Position numbers and translations under genes: made by a program. The notes under the pieces are model-generated. The model saw nothing but the letters and a program-made list of their open reading frames with translations, was not told where the DNA came from and did not search any database. From assembly GCA_016706255.1 (NCBI GenBank), contig JADJJZ010000011.1, forward strand, positions 62,001 through 126,000: a stretch of 64,000 bases of DNA, given 5' to 3'. This document shows positions 45,956 through 55,568 of the stretch, piece after piece; positions within the stretch are counted from its first letter, which is position 1, and the number at the start of each line of letters is the position of its first letter. The DNA comes from Bacteroidota bacterium. GTDB lineage: Bacteria > Bacteroidota > Bacteroidia > Chitinophagales > BACL12.

Positions 45956-47836
45956 ATGGCTAACACGAACTATAATTATTCGGAAGATCATATCAGGACC
46001 CTCGACTGGATTGAACACATGCGGATGCGTCCGGGGATGTATATTGGTAAACTTGGTGATGGTTCATCGGCGGATGATGGTATTTACATTCTGGTAAAAG
46101 AAGTTATCGATAACGCCATCGATGAATATATGATGGGTTACGGGAAAAAAATTGAAGTTGAAATAGAAGAATATAAAGTTACGGTTCGCGATTACGGTCG
46201 GGGTATTCCGCTGGGGAAAGTGATTGAGTGTGTGAGCGTTATGAACACCGGAGCGAAATATGACTCTGCGGCTTTTCAAAAATCGGTTGGTTTAAATGGC
46301 GTGGGAACCAAGGCGGTTAATGCTTTAAGTCACTACTTTCGTGTAGAGGCCTTTCGTGAAGGAAAAACTAAAATGGCTGAATTTGAAAAGGGAATTTTGA
46401 AGAAAGATAATAGCATCACTAAAACCGATCAGAAAGACGGCACATTAGTTACATTTATCCCTGATAATGCCATCTTTAAAAATTATCATTTTATTCCTGA
46501 ATATCTCGATAATCAGTTGTGGAATTATGTTTTTTTAAATGCCGGATTAACTATTCATTATAACGGACAAAAATATTATTCGCAAAACGGCTTACTCGAC
46601 TTATTAAAACGCAAAACGAATGAAGAAGATTTACGTTACCCGATTATACATTTAAAAGGCGACGATATTGAATTGGCACTTACCCATAATAATGAGTATG
46701 GTGAAGAATATTATTCATTTGTAAACGGACAATTTACCACTCAGGGTGGAACACACCTTGCTGCTTTTCGTGAAGGAATTGTAAAAACCGTGCGTGAGTT
46801 TTACAAAAAAGATTTTGATGCTTCCGATATTCGTCAGGCTATTGTTGGAGCCATTGCTATACGCGTGCAGGAGCCCGTTTTTGAATCGCAAACTAAAACT
46901 AAACTGGGCTCTATCAATATTGCTCCCGATGGCATTACGGTTAAAAGTTTTGTGGTAGATTTTATTAAAAAAGAACTCGACAATTATCTCCATAAAAATC
47001 CGACTACAGCCGATGCATTACTTAAACGTATCTTACAAAATGAACGTGAAAGAAAAGATATAGCAGGTATTAAAAAATTAGCTAATGAACGTGCTAAAAA
47101 GGCAAATCTCCACAACAAAAAACTGCGTGATTGTCGCTTCCATTTAGGGGAAGATAAACACGAAAAAACAAATAATTCGACCTTATTTATTACGGAAGGG
47201 GATAGCGCCAGTGGTAGTATTACCAAAGCCCGTGACGTGGAAACACAGGCTGTATTTTCGTTAAAAGGTAAACCATTAAATGTATACGGACTAACTAAAA
47301 AAATTGTATACGAAAATGAGGAATTTAATTTATTGCAACACGCATTAAATATAGAAGATGGTATTGAAGGATTACGGTACAATCAAATTGTAATTGCAAC
47401 AGATGCCGATGTGGATGGTATGCATATACGATTGTTATTGCTGACCTTCTTCCTTCAGTTTTTCCCTGACCTGGTAAAAAACAATCACGTGTATATTTTG
47501 CAGACACCATTATTCAGGGTGCGGAATAAAAAAGATACCATTTATTGTTATTCGCAAACAGAAAAACAAAATGCCGTAAACAAATTGGGTAATAAGCCGG
47601 AAATCACACGCTTCAAAGGTCTTGGTGAGATTTCACCTGATGAATTCAGCGGATTTATTGGTGAAAATATTCGCCTTGAACCCGTAATCATCGGCAAAGA
47701 ACAAACCATACAAAGTACGCTCGAATATTATATGGGAAAAAACACACCTGAACGCCAGGGATTTATTATCAAAAATTTACGTGTTGAAAAAGATGTAATA
47801 GAAGAAGAGGAAGTTATTGAGGCGGAAGCTGAATAA
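45956..47836 (+). CDS. parE: DNA topoisomerase IV subunit B
   Basis: 626 residues, GyrB/ParE type. The GHKL ATPase starts at MRPGMYIGKLGDG, with EVIDNAIDEYMMGYG, VRDYGRGIPLG and GLNGVGTKAVNALS. The TOPRIM domain has LFITEGDSASGSITKARD and IVIATDADVDGMHIRLLLL. ParE rather than GyrB is favoured by the DIAGIKKLANERAKKANLH region and the distant ParC-like partner at 50662, although they are not adjacent. Together with ParC it decatenates and relaxes DNA. The length is near the ParE norm. Confidence 0.92.
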   Translation: MANTNYNYSEDHIRTLDWIEHMRMRPGMYIGKLGDGSSADDGIYILVKEVIDNAIDEYMMGYGKKIEVEIEEYKVTVRDYGRGIPLGKVIECVSVMNTGAKYDSAAFQKSVGLNGVGTKAVNALSHYFRVEAFREGKTKMAEFEKGILKKDNSITKTDQKDGTLVTFIPDNAIFKNYHFIPEYLDNQLWNYVFLNAGLTIHYNGQKYYSQNGLLDLLKRKTNEEDLRYPIIHLKGDDIELALTHNNEYGEEYYSFVNGQFTTQGGTHLAAFREGIVKTVREFYKKDFDASDIRQAIVGAIAIRVQEPVFESQTKTKLGSINIAPDGITVKSFVVDFIKKELDNYLHKNPTTADALLKRILQNERERKDIAGIKKLANERAKKANLHNKKLRDCRFHLGEDKHEKTNNSTLFITEGDSASGSITKARDVETQAVFSLKGKPLNVYGLTKKIVYENEEFNLLQHALNIEDGIEGLRYNQIVIATDADVDGMHIRLLLLTFFLQFFPDLVKNNHVYILQTPLFRVRNKKDTIYCYSQTEKQNAVNKLGNKPEITRFKGLGEISPDEFSGFIGENIRLEPVIIGKEQTIQSTLEYYMGKNTPERQGFIIKNLRVEKDVIEEEEVIEAEAE

Positions 47837-47866
47837 ATTTTTTCTTTTAAAATACTTTTTTATTGA

Positions 47867-47907
47867 TTTAAGGAATTGATATTACAGTGTATTATCAATT
47901 CCTTAAA
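47867..47907. terminator. Hairpin between convergent genes
   Basis: TTTAAGGAATTGATA (47867-47881) pairs perfectly with TATCAATTCCTTAAA (47893-47907) around an 11-nt loop. It sits between parE and the convergent 47903-49450 gene, whose stop codon is inside the right arm. There is no strong T-run next to it, so a terminator role is likely but not certain. Confidence 0.55.
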
Positions 47908-49450
47908 ATTCTATCCTCAATCCGAGTTGAACTCCGTATCCTGTAAATCGCTGATCAATTGTTGCATCTGAATTTACTGAACCTAAATTCCATCGCATTA
48001 ATCCGTTTAAACCTAATCCGATTTGGTCGGTAATCATATACTGAATGGAAGGTTTTGCTATCCAGTTAAAATTAGATTGTTTGAAATAACTTAAACTAAT
48101 TTCCTCGAAACCACTCACCGAATCATTTGGATAAGTCACCGAAACCGAATTCGTTAAAGCCAATGCAGGACCGGTTTGTAGGGCAAACACCCAATTACCG
48201 GCATGATATTGATATCCAACTAATAAAGGAAATTCGAGGTAACTGATTTTGTTGGTTCCTGAAAACGTTTCTTCGAAAGAATCGATCGTAATTATAGCAA
48301 AGGAATCAATCACTATCATGAAAGTATCATAAATGTATTCCATAATAGTATCACTTGTGTAACTTGTAAAAGCATAATCCACTTCAGATTGATAATTGTA
48401 AGCATTTACACCAGCTGCAATGCTGAAGTTATTTATCAATAATCCGCCATTAACAGATAACCCAAAACTGTTAACTATACTTTCATTGTTATTGCGATAA
48501 TTAATCCAGTCGTTCAAATTAGGATTGTTGGTGCTTAAGTTAGTTTGAACAAAATCAACTCCAAAAGCAGCTTCTGCAAACCACTTTGGCGTAAACGATT
48601 TTTTTGGAGAAGGTTGTTTCGTATTATTGGAAATGGTTGGTTCTTGTTTAGTTTCTGCACCAATTGAATCGTTTGTCTTTGTTAGGATGTCTAAAGGCTC
48701 ATTACTTTTAACTTGATTTTCATTGTCCGCAATAACATTATCGGCTTCCTGAATTACCTCAGTTTTATTTGCCGGAGTTTCATCTTTAGTCGCTACAGGG
48801 TCGGCTGTTTTTTCGCTATTATTAGCTACCACGATTGTTACATCATCTATTAGTGTTTGCTGATTGTTATTTGTTTTGGTTTCGGATGAAATAATGGTAG
48901 CCGGCTTAACTGTGGCGGAATTTCCATTCTTCACCATTGCATTATTTTCCGTTGCTGCTTTATCTTCCATCTTTTGTTTCCGTAAACCTTTCGTTTTTTT
49001 CAGGATTTTGTCCTTGATGCCTGAATTTACATTTTTAACTTGTTGATTATCAGATGATTGTGAATTGTCATCTACCCCCAAAATATTTTCATTTTTTTGG
49101 GAACTTTTTGATGTTGATTGGTGTTTAGTGTTTAATTCTTCGCCAGTTCTATCTTCCTTAAATATTTCAGTATTGTTGTTTTTAGCAATTTGATCTTCAT
49201 TTTGTTGCTTATTGTAATTGTTTAATGCCAGATAGGTGCAAATACCTACTGCGACAAAAGCAGCACCGAACAACCAGAATTTTAATCTGTTGCCACCTTT
49301 ACCTTTTTTGAGTGTATCGAAATTACTTAGGGTTTTTTGAGCATCATCCCAGTATTTTTCATCAAACTCAAAAGGACGGTCGTGCAGTCCATCCCGAAAG
49401 ATTTTATCTACCGGATGCTGCTCGTTTTTATTGTTCCTTTTATCTGACAT
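47903..49450 (-). CDS. Outer-membrane barrel protein with anti-sigma-like N-terminus
   Basis: 515 residues in an unusual layout. Residues 1-55 are soluble and charged (HPVDKIFRDGLHDRPFEFDE). One membrane helix follows (LKFWLFGAAFVAVGICTYLA). Residues 80-280 are a polar, low-complexity linker rich in N, K, E and T. The final 220 residues are beta-strand-like and end in ...GVQLGLRIEF, a terminal Phe as in outer-membrane barrels. It lies 12 bp downstream of an ECF sigma gene, so the N-terminus may bind that sigma factor. The role is inference; no catalytic residues are visible. Confidence 0.7.
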   Translation of the reverse strand: MSDKRNNKNEQHPVDKIFRDGLHDRPFEFDEKYWDDAQKTLSNFDTLKKGKGGNRLKFWLFGAAFVAVGICTYLALNNYNKQQNEDQIAKNNNTEIFKEDRTGEELNTKHQSTSKSSQKNENILGVDDNSQSSDNQQVKNVNSGIKDKILKKTKGLRKQKMEDKAATENNAMVKNGNSATVKPATIISSETKTNNNQQTLIDDVTIVVANNSEKTADPVATKDETPANKTEVIQEADNVIADNENQVKSNEPLDILTKTNDSIGAETKQEPTISNNTKQPSPKKSFTPKWFAEAAFGVDFVQTNLSTNNPNLNDWINYRNNNESIVNSFGLSVNGGLLINNFSIAAGVNAYNYQSEVDYAFTSYTSDTIMEYIYDTFMIVIDSFAIITIDSFEETFSGTNKISYLEFPLLVGYQYHAGNWVFALQTGPALALTNSVSVTYPNDSVSGFEEISLSYFKQSNFNWIAKPSIQYMITDQIGLGLNGLMRWNLGSVNSDATIDQRFTGYGVQLGLRIEF

Positions 49451-49461
49451 AATTAAATTAC

Positions 49462-50013
49462 TTAACTAAGTTCGTTTATCATTTGTTTTAAAAGTGTGCG
49501 GGCATTATTTACATGCCATTTACTTGTGCCTTCGCTTATTTTAAGTAAGTCGGCAATTTCTTTATGACTATACCCGTCAATTGCAAAAAGGTTAAATACT
49601 TTCCCCGTTACTTCAGGCAATTTTTGGAGCATATTGTTTAACTGTTCACTGCTAATTTCTTTATCGTAATCATTGTCAACGGAATGTTGCTCATAATTAA
49701 CGGTTTGGTGATCAGAAAAATCTTTTAATCGTGTTTGTTCATTATACAGTTTATTTTTTCTGAAGGCATCAATTATGGTATTAATCATAATACGTCGCAT
49801 CCATAACTCAGGTGGGACGTGGCTTTTACGTTTGTCTGCGTTTAATAAAATTTTGAGAAAACCTTCATTTAATAAAGCCATTGCATCGTCGAAATTTTTG
49901 GCATAACGTGAACAGATACCCATTAACAAACTATAACTCTGTTTGTATAATGCATATTGGGCCTGCTTATTCCCTGTTGCTGATTGGTTTAATAATTCCG
50001 GCGTTATGCCCAT
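49462..50013 (-). CDS. ECF RNA polymerase sigma factor
   Basis: 183 residues from ATG 50013 (MGITPELLNQSATGNKQAQY); a longer frame upstream to 50091 is possible but unusual. Region 2 has ALYKQSYSLLMGICSRYAKN, DDAMALLNEGFLKILLN and ELWMRRIMINTIIDAFRK. Region 4 has LQKLPEVTGKVFNLFAIDGY, then SHKEIADLLKISEGTSKWHV, the helix-turn-helix for the -35 element. It lies directly upstream of the membrane-barrel protein gene, a sigma/partner pair common in Bacteroidota. Target genes unknown; the pair may be autoregulated. Confidence 0.92.
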   Translation of the reverse strand: MGITPELLNQSATGNKQAQYALYKQSYSLLMGICSRYAKNFDDAMALLNEGFLKILLNADKRKSHVPPELWMRRIMINTIIDAFRKNKLYNEQTRLKDFSDHQTVNYEQHSVDNDYDKEISSEQLNNMLQKLPEVTGKVFNLFAIDGYSHKEIADLLKISEGTSKWHVNNARTLLKQMINELS

Positions 50014-50130
50014 GTTGTGGCTATAGACAAATGTGTTGTCTTTAAGTGGTAAAGTTATACGGTCATATTGTATTTGTTTTATCGTAAACAAAGTTTTTTA
50101 TGTTGAACAGTTGTAATTATGAACAGCAAT

Positions 50131-50167
50131 TAAAAATCCTTCCCACCCCAAAAAAGGAGCGGGAAGG
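50131..50167 (-). terminator. Rho-independent terminator of the lipoprotein gene
   Basis: Minus strand CCTTCCCGCTCC-TTTTTT-GGGGTGGGAAGG (12 bp with G-T and T-G wobbles) followed by ATTTTTAATTG. It lies 13 bp past the stop of the 50181-50468 gene and separates it from the sigma gene. Confidence 0.88.
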
Positions 50168-50180
50168 AACCTATCAGCAT

Positions 50181-50468
50181 TTACGGAATCGAATCTTCAT
50201 AAATTGAATCACCGGGCCAGATTATTGAATCTTCAGGCCAGCCTATAGTATCGCCGGGCCAATCGATATCGGTGGAATCATCCGGCCATCCGATATCTGT
50301 CGTGTCTCCTTCATCAATCCAAATGGAGTCACCCGGGTCATAAATTGTGTCTGTCAGGTCAGGGTCAGCACCGCCTAATCCATCAAAAGGAAACTCATCA
50401 CAAGATGCATAAGCAATGGCGAGTAACACGAGGAGGAGCGCATACATTTTACTCAAATTTCTGTTCAT
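50181..50468 (-). CDS. Acidic W-P-D repeat lipoprotein, unknown
   Basis: 95 residues. The N-terminus (LSKMYALLLVLLAIAYASC) has a lipobox ending at Cys 23, so it is probably a lipoprotein. The rest is strongly acidic, with four to five repeats of a ten-residue W-P-x-D-(S/T) motif such as DIGWPDDST, DIDWPGDT, IGWPEDS and IIWPGDSIY. No basic residues occur after the signal. This could bind calcium or act as a spacer; both are inference. It is divergent from parC. Confidence 0.72.
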   Translation of the reverse strand: MNRNLSKMYALLLVLLAIAYASCDEFPFDGLGGADPDLTDTIYDPGDSIWIDEGDTTDIGWPDDSTDIDWPGDTIGWPEDSIIWPGDSIYEDSIP

Positions 50469-50661
50469 AAAACCTGTTTTTAGTTATGATTAAATACTTT
50501 CAATACTATACACGTAACTAATGCTTCCATGGTTGGGTAGGGTTAGCTATTTGTCACAAAAAACACCCTTTGCCACTTGTTAGGTGGAAAACTTCTGTAT
50601 TATGCTCTATACCTTATGTTTATTTTTGGCTTTGCCTTAAAAGGCAGCATTTATAAGTATC

Positions 50662-53316
50662 ATGGCAAAGAAAAAAACCGATAAAAACGAAGAAGAGGAA
50701 GAAGGAAAATCGCAGGATATTACCCCAATGCCTGTGAAAACCGGTGTTACGCATGTTTCGGGCATGTATAAGGACTGGTTTCTGGATTATGCGAGTTATG
50801 TAATCCTGGAACGCGCTGTGCCTGATATCCGCGATGGTGTGAAACCCGTTCAACGCCGCATTTTACATGCCATGCGCGAAATGGACGACGGTCGTTTTCA
50901 CAAGGTGGCCAATGTTATTGGACAAACCATGCAATATCACCCACACGGTGATGCTGCAATTGGCGATGCTTTGGTAAATATTGGTCAGAAAGATCTGCTA
51001 ATCGAAACGCAAGGTAACTGGGGCGATGTAAGAACCGGCGATGATGCTGCTGCTCCGCGTTATATTGAAGCACGTTTATCCAAATTTGCCTTAGAAGTTG
51101 TTTTTAATAAAGAAACTACCGAATGGCAATTAAGTTACGACGGCCGTAAAGCCGAACCTGTTTTTCTACCGGTTAAATTTCCACTTGTTTTAGCAATGGG
51201 TGTTGAAGGTATTGCGGTGGGTTTATCAACCAAAATCCTGACCCATAATTTTTGTGAATTGATTTTGGCAAGTATTGAAGTATTAAAGGGAAATCCCACC
51301 AAAATTTTACCCGATTTTGCCAATGGCGGATATATAGATGTTTCCGATTACAACAGCGGAGAACGCGGAAGCAAAATTCGTTGTCGCGCAAAAATGGAAG
51401 TTGCGGACAAAAAAACAATTTTAATAAAAGAAATACCTTACGGTACCACAACATCATCCTTAATTGACTCAATTATCAAAGCAAATGATAAAGGGAAAAT
51501 TAAAATAAAAAAAGTAACGGATAATACTGCCAAAGATGTTGAAATTGCCATTGAATTAGCAGCGGGTGTTTCGCCTGATGTTACTGTTGATGCGTTATAT
51601 GCGTTTACGGATTGCGAAATTTCGATTTCACCTTCTACTTGTGTGATTGAAGATGATACACCTTTATTTTTAACGGTAGATGAAATTCTTCGCCGCTCAA
51701 CAAAAAATACAAAAAACCTGCTCAAGCTGGAGTTGGAATTACGTTTAGAGGAATTAAACGAAAAATGGCATTTCAGCTCGCTCGAAAAAATATTTATTGA
51801 AAACAGAATTTACCGCGATATTGAAGAATGTGAAACCTGGGAAGCAGTAATTAAAACAATCGATAAAGGATTAGACCCATATAAAAAATTATTGGTTCGT
51901 GAGGTTACGGAAGATGATATTGTTCGGTTGACGGAAATAAAAATCAAACGTATTTCAAAATTCGATGCATTTAAAGCGGATGAATATATTCGTGCATTGG
52001 AAAATGAAATGAAAGAGGTGAAACATAATTTACGTCACCTCACCGATTATGCAATTAAATATTTTGAAGATTTACTGAAAAAATACGGCAAGGGAAGAGA
52101 ACGCAAATCGGAAATCAGAAAATTTGATACCATAGAAGCCAAAGCGGTTGTGGCAAACAACGCCAAGCTGTATGTCAATAGGGAAGAGGGTTTCGTTGGT
52201 TTCGGATTGAAAAAGGATGAATTTATTTGTGACTGTTCCGATATAGATGATATTATTGCCTTTACGGATGAAGGTAAAATGAAAGTAGTGCGCATTGCTG
52301 ATAAAGTATTTATCGGTAAAAAGATTGTTTACGCGGCAGTGTGGAAAAAAGAAGACGAGCGTATGACGTATCACATGATTTATTCCGACAGTAAAAGCGG
52401 AAAGGCATTTGCAAAACGATTTAATGTTACGGCTATAACGCGTGATAAAGAATATGATCTTACACAGGGTAATCCTAAAAGTAAAGTATGGTATTTTTCT
52501 GCAAATCCGAACAGCGAAAGTGAAGTTGTAAATATTCAATTACATCCAAATGCAAAAGCTAAAATAAAAATATTCGATTTTGATTTTGGTGAATTGGCTG
52601 TGAAGGGACGTTCCAGTATGGGTAATACCATCACCAAATATGGTTTGCGCAAAGTGGTGCAAAAAGAAAAAGGCACTTCCACTTTAGGCGGAAGAAAATT
52701 GTGGCTGGATGAAACAGTAGGCAGATTAAATATTGATTCAAGAGGCAGATATTTAGGTGAATTTGATACAGGAGATAATATACTGGTTATATATCGTGAT
52801 GGCAATTATGAGCTCACTAATTTTGAACTCAGCAACCGATTCGAAATGCGCGATGTGATGCTGGTAGAAAAATTTAATGAGAATGATGTGATTTCTGCAG
52901 CTTATTGGGATAATGCTTCGAAAAATATGTACGTAAAACGTTTCTACATAGAAGCAATTGTGCCCGACAAAAAATACCCATTTATTTCGGAAACCCCCGG
53001 TTCAAAATTATATTATGCAACCAATCATCCATTTCCTGTTCTTGAATTGATTCTTGTAAAAGGCAGAAAAGGAGAGGAGGTAACTGAATTAATTGAAGTA
53101 GCCGACTTCATCGACATCAAAGGCTGGAAAAGTCAGGGCAACCGTTTGAGCCAATATGAAATTAAAAAAGTAACCGGCAAAAAAGGTGAAACTGAAGAAA
53201 CAACCGAAGAAGAAACTCCCTCCAAAAAGAAAACTGATGTAAAAGTTGGCACTCAAATGGAATGGGATTTAGATAAAAAGGCGAAGGATAAAGGGGAGCA
53301 GACGAAGCTCTTCTAA
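50662..53316 (+). CDS. parC: DNA topoisomerase IV subunit A
   Basis: 884 residues. The DNA-cleavage core has YVILERAVPDIRDGVKPVQR, TMQYHPHGDAAIGDALVNIG and the catalytic Tyr in DDAAAPRYIEARLSKFA at about residue 134. The C-terminal part has several beta-pinwheel-like segments (GRSSMGNTITKYGLRKV, GRKLWLDETVGRLN). The Lys- and Glu-rich N- and C-terminal tails are usual in Bacteroidota ParC. It works with ParE at 45956 although three minus-strand genes lie between them. Divergent from the acidic lipoprotein gene. Confidence 0.93.
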   Translation: MAKKKTDKNEEEEEGKSQDITPMPVKTGVTHVSGMYKDWFLDYASYVILERAVPDIRDGVKPVQRRILHAMREMDDGRFHKVANVIGQTMQYHPHGDAAIGDALVNIGQKDLLIETQGNWGDVRTGDDAAAPRYIEARLSKFALEVVFNKETTEWQLSYDGRKAEPVFLPVKFPLVLAMGVEGIAVGLSTKILTHNFCELILASIEVLKGNPTKILPDFANGGYIDVSDYNSGERGSKIRCRAKMEVADKKTILIKEIPYGTTTSSLIDSIIKANDKGKIKIKKVTDNTAKDVEIAIELAAGVSPDVTVDALYAFTDCEISISPSTCVIEDDTPLFLTVDEILRRSTKNTKNLLKLELELRLEELNEKWHFSSLEKIFIENRIYRDIEECETWEAVIKTIDKGLDPYKKLLVREVTEDDIVRLTEIKIKRISKFDAFKADEYIRALENEMKEVKHNLRHLTDYAIKYFEDLLKKYGKGRERKSEIRKFDTIEAKAVVANNAKLYVNREEGFVGFGLKKDEFICDCSDIDDIIAFTDEGKMKVVRIADKVFIGKKIVYAAVWKKEDERMTYHMIYSDSKSGKAFAKRFNVTAITRDKEYDLTQGNPKSKVWYFSANPNSESEVVNIQLHPNAKAKIKIFDFDFGELAVKGRSSMGNTITKYGLRKVVQKEKGTSTLGGRKLWLDETVGRLNIDSRGRYLGEFDTGDNILVIYRDGNYELTNFELSNRFEMRDVMLVEKFNENDVISAAYWDNASKNMYVKRFYIEAIVPDKKYPFISETPGSKLYYATNHPFPVLELILVKGRKGEEVTELIEVADFIDIKGWKSQGNRLSQYEIKKVTGKKGETEETTEEETPSKKKTDVKVGTQMEWDLDKKAKDKGEQTKLF

Positions 53317-53897
53317 TGTGCTGATGTGCTAATTTGTTGATGTGCTGATTAACAGCCGGATAATGTACCAATGTGCCGATGTACCAATGTACCAATGGAA
53401 CAGCCGAATTTGAGCTAAAATTTAATTCGGAGCTCCCGTTGAGGGTAATAAATATTAAACCTGTGTTCAATTTGCTAATTGAACTGTCGAATTTATCTTA
53501 AATTGTCATTAAAACGATAAACCCCCATTAGCTAATTTGCTAATCGGCTAATTTGCTAATTTATTCTCTGATTGCCATCCAAACGAAAACTCCCATTAGC
53601 TAATTTGCTAATTAATCAATTTAACAGCCATAACCGCAAAGAACCAAAGGCCACAAAGTGACACAAAGTTTTAATACCATTCACTTAGCGATACTTAGCG
53701 GCCTTAGCGCCTTAGTGGTTTTGTTCCTAAAATGAACATCTAAAATATTAATGTGCTATTGCGCCAATGAAGTAGCTGAATTTGTCGAATAATTGAAATT
53801 TTTAGCACGAAATCCCTTCAGCAAATTTGCTAATCAGCTAATTAGCTAATTAACCTCAAAGATTTTATTTTGTTAAATTTGATTTCAAATTCGCATC
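53317..53897. repeat. Mosaic of short repeats, including direct repeat copy 1
   Basis: 53345-53400 holds AACAGCCGG and GTACCAATGTACCAATGG (reverse of the array word). 53470-53620 holds TTAGCTAATTTGCTAATCGG words. 53598-53843 is a 246-bp block repeated at 55813-56058 with only two base differences; its core is CGCAAAGAACCAAAGGCC with inverted-looking ends AACAGCCATAACCGC and CGCCTTAGTGGTTTTG. No gene found. Confidence 0.9.
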
Positions 53898-55568
53898 ATG
53901 AAAACGTTTTATATTTTGGTTGCCCTGTTGTTGCTTAAGCCTTTTGGTATATCTGCCCAACAAATTCCTGATCAGGAAAATGTTGGCGAGTTGATTAATG
54001 TTCCCTGCACTTATGACACGATACAATTTGTAGACCTGGCTGCAGGTTGGATAGCTTACCAAACATTGGATAATACGTCGTATGGCCCGGTAGACACTAC
54101 ATTATGTATTTCCACCAAGGCAGATCCAGGTTATTATGGGATTTCGTTTGATATTGATGAAATGGACACTTCAAAACCTGTATTTTTAAAAGCAGTTTTT
54201 AATGATACCAATAAGATTAAGTTGGACTCAAATTTTGTGTATCATTTATCTCTTTATGGTTATTATTTTGAAGATTTTGAAATTGGAGCCGATACAATTG
54301 AGTATTACAAAAGTGCAATAATACTTGGTCTCGAACATCCTGATAATACTGATACTACCTTTGTAATTGAACAACAATACCTGAACCTAAGTACAAACGG
54401 TTACAGCTACGATATTTGTTTTGCAAGTTCTAAATTTGAAGAGCAGTATATCGCTTCTTTTATTTTTAAGCTTAATCTGAAGATGGATATAGAAGATATC
54501 ATTTATTTGCAAATACCATATGTAGAGCCGGTTTATGAAACTGAAATTATTGAAGATTTTATTGGTGGAGGATATTTTGGTGCAGATGATCATTATAACA
54601 TAAATTACATCGACTGGATAGGAGGGACTCAATACTATCTTGGAGTGTATGATAAGCCTGATTACCCATCCGTTCTAACAATAGATACACTTTTAGCAAT
54701 GCCGGAACCCAATACGGATTATAGTAAAATAATTGATATTACATTCTCAAATTGGAATACTTTTATACAACAAAATTATACGTTATTAGCAGGAAGTATG
54801 CCGCTCGTTGACACTGTTCCACATGCTGTAAATTTAATCTTAGAAGATGATGGTATGATGTGCGAAGCCTACGATGTTATTTATGGCAATCGCGTGTCAT
54901 TTATTTACCGTGGTGGTATGATTGATTTGCCGACACCGGGATCTTGTTTTAATTTTTACCCGGGCTCTACTTTTATTGTTGATGATAATGCAAAACTCGA
55001 ATATGGTTTATCGGGTTCAGGTATGTTATGGTTGCATTCCGGAAGTGCGATTGAATTAAGAAAAAATGCCAAATTAATTATCGGAAATACGGTTAAAATA
55101 TCTGATGCAAGCGACAAATTTGATAATGTTTATATCACCCTCGACGAAGGTGATTCATTAATTTTTCAAAATGGCAGTCATATTAAATTGGATACCGCTA
55201 CAGATAATATGTTTATTTGCCTGTATATGAAGGGTGGGTATGCTGATATCAGCGGTTTGCCAATAGCAGAACAAAAGTATATTCGTTTTATATATCCCAA
55301 TCAGAAACAGGAGCCTATAAATGTACTGAATCTTTATCCGAATCCATTTGATAATCAGATTGTGGTTGAATTTACCTTGCAGCAAAACGAAAATATCACC
55401 CTAAATGTCTATAATTTAAAAGGCGAACAATTATACTCACGTTCAGAAAACGGACGAGAGGGCATAAACAGTTATGCAATTCCATTAAAGGGATTACAAA
55501 AAGGTAACTATTTGGTAGAAATTACAGATGGCACAAATACGGTTGTTGAGAAGGTAGTAAAACTTTAA
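53898..55568 (+). CDS. T9SS type A sorting domain secreted protein
   Basis: 556 residues with a signal peptide (TFYILVALLLLKPFGISAQQ). The long middle has beta-strand repeats of the kind FNFYPGSTFIVDDNAKLEYG, SGMLWLHSGSAIELRKNAKL and GDSLIFQNGSHIKLDTATDN, suggestive of a short beta helix. The C-terminus is a T9SS domain: NLYPNPFDNQIVVEF, LNVYNLKGEQLYS, LQKGNYLVEITDG. It stands alone between two copies of the 246-bp repeat, so it could be gained, lost or amplified by recombination. Function is unknown; surface location predicted. Confidence 0.85.
   Translation: MKTFYILVALLLLKPFGISAQQIPDQENVGELINVPCTYDTIQFVDLAAGWIAYQTLDNTSYGPVDTTLCISTKADPGYYGISFDIDEMDTSKPVFLKAVFNDTNKIKLDSNFVYHLSLYGYYFEDFEIGADTIEYYKSAIILGLEHPDNTDTTFVIEQQYLNLSTNGYSYDICFASSKFEEQYIASFIFKLNLKMDIEDIIYLQIPYVEPVYETEIIEDFIGGGYFGADDHYNINYIDWIGGTQYYLGVYDKPDYPSVLTIDTLLAMPEPNTDYSKIIDITFSNWNTFIQQNYTLLAGSMPLVDTVPHAVNLILEDDGMMCEAYDVIYGNRVSFIYRGGMIDLPTPGSCFNFYPGSTFIVDDNAKLEYGLSGSGMLWLHSGSAIELRKNAKLIIGNTVKISDASDKFDNVYITLDEGDSLIFQNGSHIKLDTATDNMFICLYMKGGYADISGLPIAEQKYIRFIYPNQKQEPINVLNLYPNPFDNQIVVEFTLQQNENITLNVYNLKGEQLYSRSENGREGINSYAIPLKGLQKGNYLVEITDGTNTVVEKVVKL

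Noticed and set aside
47867..47907. Riboswitch or regulatory RNA
   Set aside because: It is a plain 15-bp stem-loop between convergent gene ends with no aptamer-like conservation that I can see.
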